From Gnomoniopsis sp. IMI 355080 (Eukaryota; Ascomycota; Sordariomycetes; Diaporthales; Gnomoniaceae): DNA of 64,000 bases. The stretch lies in the NCBI GenBank assembly GCA_027946555.1, contig JAPEVC010000019.1, positions 62,001 to 126,000 on the forward strand. Reading direction: 5' to 3'. Below the pieces are notes generated by a model. The model saw only the letters and a list, made by a program, of their open reading frames with translations. It made no database searches and was not told the DNA's origin. The position numbers and the translations under genes were made by a program. Of this stretch, positions 12,338 through 22,205 are shown piece by piece. Every line of letters starts with the position of its first letter. Positions within the stretch are counted from its first letter, which is position 1.

Positions 12338-13231
12338 ATGTCAGGCATGATCGATCCTGAAATCTTCGAGCATCTGAAGGCAAAGATTGATGAGGATACT
12401 CAGGCTAAGGATGAGCTTACGCAGATCGTCCAGAAGCTAGAGCGCGATGTCGCTTATACGCAGGGTCTGCTGTCACGAGTTCATTCCACCCCGAGGGCTT
12501 CTTGTATGTCATAGCAGCTCTCGCCCCCCCGCCACCCATTCTCATGAACACTCATATTAATGCTTCATTGGCAGATCCAGCGTTCCTGATGCAGGTTGAG
12601 GAGTCCATCAAGGCACAACTCGAGGATGTTGCTAACCTGACCACTGCTGCCAACAAGCATCCCTATTACAAGTATGTATCTACTCTCACGTATGTTATGA
12701 AATTTGCTCACGAAACACAACAGGTACAACTTCAAGTGGACTAAGTCGGTGCAAGATGCCATCCTCACCGTGCTTCTGGACGGCTGGCTGGGAGGCAGCC
12801 TGGTCGGCGAGGGCAAGATTGGACGACTTCTCACCCTTGAGGAGGTCGGACAACTGTTTGAGGGTGGGTGTGCGAGGTTTTCTATCCACAAACATAGTAG
12901 TCGACTAACACATTTCCTTCTAGTGCCTGTAAATCTGAAGGACCGTGACGAGTTCCACATCACCATCGAGGAATACCTACTGGCCATTCCCAGCCTGACG
13001 GACGAGCTGTCCCGTCTAGCTGTCAATTCGGTCACCTTGGGCGATCATGAGCTTGCTGTCAAGATCAGCAACTTCGTCAAGGATATCCACGCCGGCTTCC
13101 AGCTTCTGAACCTCAAGAATGATCAGCTGCGCCGGAAGTCTGATGGCATCAAGTATCACGTCAAGAAGGTCGAGGACGTGGTGTATGACCTGTCCCTGCG
13201 CAACCTGATCCCTGGCTCGAAGGCTTCATGA
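12338..13231 (+). CDS. TSN: Translin
   Basis: Four exons (12338-12503, 12575-12671, 12724-12863, 12924-13231) give 236 residues, close to the 228 of human translin. The C-terminal half is diagnostic: ELSRLAVNSVTLGD, then GFQLLNLKNDQLRRK, then DGIKYHVKKVEDVVYDLSLR. These match the conserved translin helices, including the basic and leucine-rich part used for oligomer assembly. Translin forms an RNA- and single-strand-DNA-binding octamer and, with TRAX, the C3PO nuclease, in which TRAX carries the catalytic residues. In Neurospora C3PO trims pre-tRNA fragments. No TRAX gene is in the window. The final exon is separated by a 60-base intron after LFE. Confidence 0.93.
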
Positions 13232-13714
13232 GGGAACAATATATATGAGAAACACATGGGCCTCAGCGATTCACAATGATCAATTGGGTCGAGAAGGACC
13301 AGGCTGTATTGGATGTCAGTGTCAACCTCTGGCAGCAGCACGGAAAGATGATCCTTCGTTGCGCCTCGGTACTAGGGACAATGCTGACTCGGGAGGAAAG
13401 AAATGGATTCAGGAGGCAAGTCCAAGAATGAAGGGCATACACGATTTTCATGTAAATGCCACTCTACCTGTTTCCAGTATTGGTTACACTGACGAGACTC
13501 CAAAAAAGAAGCGGGGCCTACCCCGGGTTACGATAGCAGGGATGCTCTCCAGAGCTACCCCACTACGAAATCCAATCTCGTGTCAATCGATTACCTCACC
13601 GTTCCTGAATTACTTTTCGATTAGGCGCCAAGCTTACTTTTTTTTCCCCAGATCGAAGACATGCCCCTTCTTGATTGCATACTGTCCTGACTGAGGTAGC
13701 AGGAGTTATTTACG
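13232..13714. other. Intergenic region between translin and the mitochondrial carrier
   Basis: The open frames at 13245-13694 have no recognisable protein. A pyrimidine-rich run precedes the carrier start. Nothing else seen. Confidence 0.5.
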
Positions 13715-14799
13715 ATGGCAGCATCCTTCAAGGAGAAAGCTGCGCCTGTCGAGAATAAGAATTACAAAGGTTTTGTCGCAGGCGTATTCTCTGGTATCGC
13801 GAAACTGTCTGGTCAGTCTTTTGGCTAGAGATCAATTGTGTGCATTTCGAAGGTCCTGTTTCCCTACTAACAACCTCATTACCTCTAGTCGGCCACCCAT
13901 TTGACACAATCAAAGTCCGGCTCCAAACCACAGACGCCTCGCGCTTCTCCGGGCCACTGCAATGTCTACTACAAACTGTCCGGAATGAAGGCCTATACGG
14001 GCTGTACAAAGGCGCAACACCACCCCTGGTGGGATGGATGTTCAGTCAGCACTCCCTTTCTCTCCGTATCCCCCCAAAACCTTGGGCACGGGAATGCTAA
14101 CCCACACAAAATCTAGTGGACAGCGTCATGCTAGGCAGTTTAACCGTCTACCGCCGCCTCCTCCGCGAAAACATCTTCAACCCGCCTCTCCACCCCTTGC
14201 ACGACCCCCACAAGGCCCTTCCCGCCTACGGTCACGGCCTCGCGGGCATACTGGCCGGCGCCACGGTCTCCTTTATCGCTGCGCCCGTCGAGCACGTCAA
14301 AGCACGCCTGCAGATTCAGTATGCGGCGCACAAGCACGACCGGCTGTATAGCGGGCCGGTAGACTGCATCTCCAAGATCTGGCGCGCGCACGGTGCGCGG
14401 GGGCTGTATCATGGGTTGAGTGCGACGTTGCTCTTTCGATCGTTCTTTTTCTTTTGGTGGGGGAGCTACGATGTATTCTCGCGGTGGCTGACAGACTCCA
14501 CAAAGCTGAGCGCGCCAGCGGTGAACTTTTGGGCGGGCGGATTGAGCGCGCAGGTGTTTTGGTTGACGAGCTATCCGAGCGATGTGGTCAAACAGAGGAT
14601 CATGACGGATCCGCTGGGAGGTGGTTTGAACGATGGCACGAGGAAGTTTGCAAATTGGAGGGCGGCGGCCGCAGCGGTGTACAAGGAAAATGGGGTCAAG
14701 GGATATTGGAGGGGTTTCTTGCCCTGCTTTTTGAGGGCCTTCCCGGCCAATGCGATGGCGCTGGTTGCATTTGAGGGCGTTATGAGGACATTGCCATAG
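13715..14799 (+). CDS. Mitochondrial carrier family (SLC25) protein
   Basis: Three exons (13715-13811, 13889-14044, 14117-14799) give 311 residues, the normal size for the family. All three tandem repeats carry the PxD/ExxK/R signature: PFDTIKVRLQ in repeat 1, PVEHVKARLQ in repeat 2 and PSDVVKQRI in repeat 3. Each is followed by a GLYKG, GLYHG or GYWRG type element. Six membrane helices are expected in the inner mitochondrial membrane. The signature in repeat 2 has Glu where Asp is common. The transported substrate cannot be read with confidence; similarity in layout to carnitine/amino-acid carriers is only suggestive. The second intron splits the Met of GWMFMDSV. Confidence 0.92.
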
Positions 14800-15133
14800 A
14801 TCTGTACTATTCGAGGCTCGGAAATGAGACCCTGGGGGGTCGGGTGTGGCAGGACGGGCGACGCATGTCAATGATACCCAAACTTCACTCATAGAAAACA
14901 TAGACAATCTCCAATCAGATGGACGCAACAGAATGGTATTGCTACCTAAGCCAAAACTTGGCTGATCGACGCGCTTTCGCACTTTGCTGGGACCGGTACG
15001 CTAAGAGTGACCAGTAGCCCGTGATGCATCGCTGCTCTTCCAATGTTACCACCGGCGGCAGTCGTCCTTACAGAAGTTCTGATCGCAGTCCTTTCGCAAG
15101 AATGGTATTGTCTGGCAGTCGGATCGGTCGAAT
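14800..15133. other. Convergent 3' region between carrier and eL22
   Basis: Lies between the 3' ends of the carrier (+) and eL22 (-). Only untranslated sequence is visible. Confidence 0.5.
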
Positions 15134-15757
15134 TTACTCGTCGTCCTCATCAGCGTCGTCGTTGACGACGTTGAAGAACTTGAGCTCGTACACTCCCTTG
15201 GAGGTGGAGACGACGCGAAGCCAGTCACGGAGCTGCATCTTCTTCAGGAACTTCTTGGTGCTGTACGCGCAAAAATATCAGTATTTCGTCGAGTGATCTA
15301 TTGCTTCTTCCGTGACAGAATTGCCTTACAGGTACTTGAGGTAGCGGCCAGACAGCTCGTTGTGGGCAATGATCTCGATCTTGCCGTCACCCTGCTGGGA
15401 GATCTGGATCTGGTCGCCGAGGTTGCCGACGCGGCCCTCAACCTTGATCTTCTCGTTCAGGAACTTCTCGAAGGCCGAGACATCGAAAATCTTGTCGGCC
15501 GCAGGCTGGGAGGCGTTGATGATGAACTGGCAAGGAGGCGTACGTTAGCGAAAGCCGTTCCGTCTGCGAGGAGAATGGGGTTGAGAATGATAGAGTCCTT
15601 ACCTTCTTAGTCACCTTGCCGGACTTGCCCTTCTTCTGTAACAATTCAAACAGACATTAGCCTACTGCTTCACGCCATCGTCTCTCTGGTCTGGTCTGAC
15701 CCGAGAGACTAGACCAGCAGCAAAGCGGTGTCAGATACATACGGTAATGGGAGCCAT
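15134..15757 (-). CDS. RPL22: 60S ribosomal protein eL22
   Basis: Four exons on the minus strand: 15757-15743 (15 bases), 15635-15603, 15526-15330 and 15260-15134, giving 123 residues. The basic start KKGKSGKVTKKF, the core around LNEKIKVEGRVGNLG, and HNELSGRYLKYLTKKFLKK..LRDWLRVV are characteristic of eL22. The acidic tail ending DDADEDDE is the usual finish. The protein sits near the exit tunnel of the large subunit. The very short first exon, followed by a 107-base intron directly after the fifth codon, is a layout common in fungal ribosomal protein genes. Confidence 0.95.
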
Positions 15758-18247
15758 TGCTTCTGATTTTTTATGGTTTGAAGAGGACGCAAAGAGGTTG
15801 GAATATCCTGCGCCGCGCGGTGTGGAGTTAGATGATCGTGAGGAGGAAGAGCTTGTCGTTTGCGATGCCGAGTCGGACAAGGGGAAAAAACCTCTTCGCT
15901 GGATTTGCGGAGCCAAATCGATATTCCTGAACGCCAAGACTTCGGGCCCACCCGATAAGGGTTGAAATCGATAAGCTTCACCTCGGCCGTGCGCAGCTGC
16001 CGCCAGGTGGCTTGTCTGTACGGACGTACTCCGTTCGATACTACCCGGCAATTCAACTGCTCTGTCTGCAACTAAGGAATGGCCTCATCATGATAATGAA
16101 TCTCGATCATTACATTTGAAATCCTCAGTCTTCATATGCCACACAAAATCGTCCCGTGGGCTAGCAGTGCTTCCTGTGAATGACTCACAGATTCCCTCCT
16201 AGAAGTAGGTATCGGAAGCTTGCTGCTGCTGCGCGAGCCCGGGAAAGTGAAGTATTTGTCCGGCCTGATTCGAGGTATTCTGACACTGCAAGTTTCTACA
16301 GCCCGCAAAAGGCGTTGTTGCAGCCTGCACAAGCAAACACGCGCATCCCCTAGAAGCAACTTGACGAGGAGACAAGCCGCGCCCTCTGACAATTCGTACG
16401 AGCCCGGTATCTCGTACAAGCTCATGTATCAAGGTGGCACTCGCAGAACGTCTGGACGTCCACAGGTTGTAAGATGCTGATCAATTACCATGTGTTTTCC
16501 TTGAAGGATACAATCGGCCCATGATCGTGATCAAGCGCGATGAGCGAGAAGTGTTATTGCTGGTGTCTTGGACCAGGAGATCTCGAGGACCGAGAGAGGG
16601 CTCCCATCCTTGCAGTAAAAGTCGCATAGCTGGTCACTCACGAAGGCAGCTTCCACACGGCCATGACGGGCATGTGGGCGGGTGCAGGCCTTGGCAGTGG
16701 CAGCGAATCCGATATAGTACAGGAGTGCTTGTATTGGGCAGCTGGGCCTCCTCGTGCAGCTTGTTGCGTACACTTCCCGGATTCCCGATGAATCGCTTCT
16801 GCTGTTGACACCCATTGATTGAGGAACAAAGAGAAATAGGGTAGTCTTCATCAGATCGACAATATCAAGTACGAAATACTACGCCACCGCCACAAGGAGG
16901 CCTGTGCCACTCATGCTGAGCCACACAGCCCGACAGCCCTCTGTTCGCAGGCCTTGCAAGGCGAAGTATACGGACTAGAAGGATCTGCAAATGGTTCGCA
17001 ATGACGTACCGGTTCTCGGAGAGTTTGCGACTCCAAGTGACCTTGGAGAGCCTTGTGCCGCGCCTCGCTGTTACGTACCCGCGTACCCGGTGTCGGCCGA
17101 GGCAAAGTAGCCTCCAGAGCCAATTGGTGTCGACTCATTGGCCAAGATACCGCCAAGCTCATGAGCCACGCAACATGGGTGGCATTTGGAAGTCAGAGGG
17201 TTTCGTTTTGTTTCCGCAATGAGGCGATGTGCGTTGCGCTTTGCCAGCACGTTCGACCTGAACACGCAGATAGCTCGGGATCGAAGGAATAATAAGTTTT
17301 CCTTCAGTGAACCAGGTCAACCAGGCGAGAAGAGGCTAGGACGATTGACACGATGCGACTGCAAGGCTGGTACCTAGCTTGGGTTCATTTCGCGACAACA
17401 TTGCTGATTACAGCGCCGGGGGCGATCAAGGGTGTTCCATCAGCACCTAGGTAGCCATCTGATTTAGTGGTAAACTAAAAAGCAAGCGCCGTGGTCCAGC
17501 CCAGACATGGCCTTCTTGGGAATTGATCACGGCGCAAGGGGTTTCAAGTATTCTTTCTGCATGCGCACACGTCCCTGGTTCCAATTGCAAAAGCGGGCAG
17601 ATAGATATTGGGTGGGTGGCTTGATTCTGGATGGCTGGGTCCAGGTACGGTACAATACTTCCTATGAGATGACGCGGGAGGGAGCACTGCAAGCCCCAGC
17701 CTTCATCTGCAGCAACAGGCATAGGAGCAATTCGCTTCGACAAAAGTGATGTTAATTTGCACGGCTGATCAAGGGGCTTTTCGACAAGCGAATTCTCCAT
17801 ACAACCTTGAACACTTCCGGCGGACCACTTGTTCGGAGGAGCAGCTAAAAAACCGGGCAGCCGCAACACAGCGGGCGGTGCTGGAGCCAATGACAGAGGA
17901 CGTGGGCGATCGGGGTATGACGCAGGTGTGAAGCGTCGCCCGCAGCTGCCGTGGCGCATCCTCCCTGTATGCTGTACCAGTGGTTGCCCCTGCTTGCTTG
18001 GTTGGCTGGTTGATCAACCGGGCAGGTGATGAGCTTGTTTGCCTTTCATGCTGATGCAATGCAGTCTTTGGGTCCTCTTATTTAACTAGCCCTCCCGTCC
18101 GCTGTTTGTCTGGTTCTTCAAGACTCGTCTCCTAAAATACCGTTATCATATCCCACGATACCTGCTGAACTCCCCCGAGTCCTCGTACCGTCTACACACA
18201 CACACACACACACATTCCCAAACCGATCTACTTTTCAAATCGCAATC
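15758..18247. other. 2.5-kb intergenic region upstream of eL22 and PMP3
   Basis: Divergent promoters of eL22 (-) and PMP3 (+) must lie here. Open frames such as 17447-17959 (minus, 170 codons) show no domain, no splicing logic and no family resemblance. Noted: a GTACTCCG motif at 16026-16033, a CACCTAGGTAG motif at 17444-17454, one CCCCT stress-type element at 17987, and the AC repeat listed separately. Confidence 0.5.
18195..18214. repeat. (AC)10 microsatellite in the PMP3 leader
   Basis: Twenty bases of uninterrupted AC dinucleotide end about 33 bases before the PMP3 ATG, so it probably lies in the 5' untranslated region. Length variation between strains would be expected. Confidence 0.9.
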
Positions 18248-18552
18248 ATGCCTTTCACCGCCAGGTGCGTAAATCCGTTTGTCCTTTAACCCATTTGGAC
18301 CCGGGATTTCTGGCTAACACCGCAGTAGTGACATCTGCAAGATCATTCTCGCAGTCATCCTGCCTCCTCTAGGTGTCTTCCTTGAGCGCGGTTGCGGCGC
18401 CGACCTGCTGATCAACATCCTACTCACGATCCTTGGTTACATTCCCGGCATCATCCACGCTCTGTACGTTATCCAAACGCTCCACACCTGGATCGATTAG
18501 AGAACAATGGCTAACATCTATCCTTTACAGGTATATTATCCTGAAATATTAA
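18248..18552 (+). CDS. PMP3: Plasma membrane proteolipid PMP3
   Basis: Three exons (18248-18264, 18329-18463, 18531-18552) give 57 residues, typical for the PMP3/Rci2 family. Two hydrophobic helices flank the conserved turn: LPPLGVFLERGCG and then LLINILLTILGYIPGIIHALY. The protein is a tiny two-helix plasma membrane proteolipid that limits membrane hyperpolarisation and helps salt tolerance in yeast. The first exon is only 17 bases. The second exon can begin at 18326 or 18329 because the acceptor is a CAGTAG tandem, which would add one serine. The last exon encodes only the final residues. The ORF is too short and interrupted to appear in a simple ORF scan. Confidence 0.95.
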
Positions 18553-20099
18553 AAGATGTCGTTGAAAAGCATTGGCCGCACAACGTCAACGCGAGTCAAC
18601 AACCTCGACGCACGTTGTCGCCAATCTGCTGGCCCACGGCGACTTCCCTAGCCACCACGTTCTGTGGAGCGGAGGGCTGGGGCGCCTGCATGAGAGACCC
18701 ACGGGCGGTATAATTAATGTTCGCCAGCACAACAACCGCCGGCGAAATGTGCTACACAAACTGCGGCAATCTCGGACAGCTACTGCAAACCCAACTTATC
18801 CTCTAATGTAACGCTTCACGAATGATCCGCTGGCGTACGCGGGTTTTCTTGGGTAATGGTTTGGAGCAAGAGGTTTTCGCGCTTCTACGCGATGGATGCC
18901 GGTGCATTTGTTTGCTGGGTTATACGCAATCTTCCTTCCTTGCTTTTTGATTAGTCGCGAACCTGGCTACGGACACATAGTTCTGGGATTAACGATAATA
19001 CGATACCCCCTTTGACCACAGCAATAATCCGTTCTGTTCAACTATCGTCGTGATACAACCTATGTGTGCCCTTAACAGCTAACATCGGATAACTCCGTCG
19101 TGATGTCACCAGTCAATTTTCCGCCTCCACAGTACGGAATATATCTTTGTGGGGTAGACACCAAAATACGTCTACTGAACGGTTTCTTCCGACTTTGAAC
19201 TTTTTGGCCATGAGCCGGATATAAGGGGTATAAAAACAATATTTCAATTGATCGGCTCAGTACCAATTGTCGACCCATGAAGCCTTTCAGTTCCGCCACG
19301 TTGAGAAATGTTACCGGCAGTCTTCGTTGACTTTTCCACTCCGAGCACCGACAGGATTTTGTCTCGTAAACTCATAACAAAAGTGCTCTGTTGATATACT
19401 TTTTAGCGCCAATTTTAAAGGCGTCAGACTACAGAGAAGTTCGTCGAATAACAACCCCCCTTGAGAATACCACGTGCATGCTGCTTGTTACGATATTGGT
19501 CTCTCTCTCTCTGCTAGCAGAGTCAGTCGATAAGCATTTCTTCTATCCCGATCTCGAAAATCCGGGGCTGTCACATCCTTGAATGAAAGATTAGGTGCGT
19601 ATGTGCAGCATCTGCTGCTTTGTCTAACTAAATCTGCCACTACATGCAGTATGTTGCCTGCCCGTGTCGTAGATAGTACCATACGTCGCCTGCCACCGGA
19701 GAACTATAGCTGGCACGAACAACAGCGAGTGCTAGAACGGATGCCATGCAGTAATACTAGGAGCAGCCACGCTGCCTTTGGAATTTCATGTAATTTAGAC
19801 GACGATTAGATTGTGTGAGGAAGGCTGCAGGCACTTGCAACGATGTCAGAGGGATGGCGAGAACAGCACAAACATGATAGCCAAAGCCTGAACAGGCAAC
19901 TTTAATTCTTTGGACCGCTGAAGGCTGCCTTAGCTCCAAGCAGGGGTTGGACTGTCAAATGCATCTGCTGGTCTTCGCTCTGATGCTTGAGACTCTACAG
20001 TCTTACTGTCTACCTAAGTAGTGACCCCAGGACGACGCTCGCTTGCTTCGCGGCCGGAGTCGTATGGGGACGGATAGTGTACCGTTGTGCAGGTCGGTT
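18553..20099. other. Convergent intergenic region
   Basis: Between PMP3 (+) and the GTPase (-). The open frames are short and featureless. Nothing supported. Confidence 0.5.
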
Positions 20100-21565
20100 C
20101 TAACCCGCCTTTCCCACCTTGAACGATAAAATCTGGACGAGGCTTTTAGTGTCTGAATGTCCAGCATTGGGAAGACTTCGACTTACATCATTTTTACCCG
20201 CCGCCACTAGGTCGTCCTCGGCGACCCTCATTCCCCCAGCTCCTTCTATGAATGCTATTGGTGCGTCGCCCATTATCTTTCGTGCCACATCACCAACGGT
20301 GCTGTTCTTCGGAACTAACACACAGTCTCTAAACACGTGTTTTGAATCTGCTGCGCCCGAGCTGAAGCTTGAGGTGTTCCTCACGGGGAATATAGGCACC
20401 AATCCCAGGAGCTCGGCGGCCTTGGCCAAGACTTGCACCACGCCTGTGGAGCCGAATCGATAGAGCACCATGTCCTTCAGGTTTTCTATCCTGGCCTTAT
20501 TCTTCTCGTCCATTTCTCTCAAGCCGCCTCCTTCTGGGTCCCCGTCAGCTATAAGGTCTTCTCTTGTATCGATGAACTCGCTGCCCTCTGTGTATTTTAT
20601 GTAGTTCTGTTGTGCCAGTTTTCGCAGGAAAATCTCTGAGACGGCGCTGCACAGTACAATCGTATTCGGGTCTTGCATTTTGGCAATTCTTGAAATATTG
20701 GCATCGGCGTCCGGGTGGTCGATCTTGTTCAGCGCAATGACGGTAGGGAATTTCTCGTCAATAAACGCTTGCACAACCTTGTCGATGGTCTCGTCACTCC
20801 AGCTTTCGAGGGGTTCCTTGAGATTCATCTTGTCAAGTGTGCGTGCTACCACTTTCGCGGTACTTCCGTAACCAGAGAATTGACCCTGCAAGGTCTCGAC
20901 AGCTGTGGCCTTGACTGCGATATGTCTCCTTCGAATGCTCCCCCAGCGCTGCATCAGATTTCCCCTTATCCAGGCCACAATTTCGCTGCGCAACCAGGCG
21001 ATGTCGACGCTTGGATCGTAGCCTCTGGTGACCTTTCCCTCTGCATCTGTGGTTCCGCTCACATCGACGACGTGTATGAGGGCATCGGCATGGCGGAGAT
21101 CGTCGAGGAACTTGTTGCCTAGACCCTTGCCTTCGTGGGCGCCCGGGACGAGACCTGCGACATCAAGGAGCTCTATAGGTACACTACGCTTGCCATCGAC
21201 ACAAGCACCATAATTGGGCTTACACCGGTCGGAAACATTGTGACGCTTGCAGGCGCAGTCGATTTGGAGGTAGCCAATAGCTCTCTGAGGATCGATAGTG
21301 GTGAATCTGGAAAAGACATGGTGGTTCTTAGATGCGCGGATTCGAAAATACAAACAGCGTCTGGGCAGGTTACCTACGGGAAATTTCCTGTAGTGCGCAG
21401 TCAGCGAGGACGCCCAGTGACCTAGAGGGGAACCGGAGAACAGCTGATCCAGGAGGAGGGGCATTACGAACCAACTTTTGACGAGGCGTCTGTAAGCGAG
21501 TTTAGGGTAGACGACTTTCCTGCACTGGGTTTCCCGACCAGGCCTATTAATGGATCTCTTGGCAT
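20100..21565 (-). CDS. OBG/YchF-related GTPase, YGR210C type
   Basis: Four exons: 21565-21472, a 10-base microexon 21387-21378, 21306-20187 and 20132-20100, giving 418 residues (yeast Ygr210c has about 411). Motifs in order: Walker A GKPSAGKSS; the switch-I region NFPFTTIDP, which exists only if the microexon is included; the G3-type motif DVAGLVPGAHEGKGLG; and the G4-type motif NKIDHPD. The C-terminus has the TGS-like end with GKNDILSFKV, restored by removing a stop-free 54-base intron (20186-20133). Members bind GTP or ATP and are linked to ribosomes, but the cellular role of this subfamily is poorly defined. The start at 21565 matches the family. Upstream frame continues open but has no ATG. 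Confidence 0.92.
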
Positions 21566-22205
21566 ACTGAATGTGAAGTGTCTGGGAGGCCGGTCTCGTT
21601 GGACGGTAAAACTGTTTTCAAGGTATGGAGGGGTGAGAATTGTTTGTTGCACATGCTTGAAGATTGACACGGCCCCAGAATTTGAGCGGCCGGCAAGAGT
21701 GACAGGGGTTGACAGTGACCTCACAGGCCGCAGCAAGGCCGAGACGCGCACTGTTAGATGTGAAAGACTCTACACGTAACAGATTATATCGCAAAGTTGA
21801 ATAGCTACTTGACAATACAATGTCTTTATAACGCTAATGCAAAAAATACCCAAGACGATACGGAGCTGACTCAGAGCCCGCAAGTGAACTAAGACAGCGA
21901 AGTCCTAAGCGGAAGCCTCTAGCCGGATATACGAAATAGACACTCGTTCCAAGCATACACCCTGGTACGCCGATATGATGAGGATGATAATGACAATGTT
22001 GATGCTGATGGTCATGAGACACCTTTGCATGACCGATGAGCTGTTCACGTGTATGCACCAAACCACTCCATGCAAGCCGGTCAATGTAAACTAGGGTCGT
22101 AGTCAAGAATCTAGTGGAAGGACTTCAAGTTTGAGGGATGGAAGAACGTTCATCAACGAGCTCCGGCGAATTCAAGAAACGTCATTACGTATCGATGACA
22201 ATTGT
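21566..22205. other. Intergenic region between phospholipase D and the GTPase
   Basis: Tandem minus-strand genes: this holds the PLD 3' end and the GTPase promoter. The open frame 21566-21751 in the GTPase frame is discussed as a finding. Nothing else supported. Confidence 0.5.

Noticed and set aside
14140..14982. Minus-strand 280-codon open frame
   Set aside because: Runs antisense through the mitochondrial carrier exon 3 and has no domain.
17447..17959. 170-codon open frame in the eL22-PMP3 gap
   Set aside because: No conserved pattern, no intron signals, and overlapping frames on both strands; typical of GC-rich spacer.
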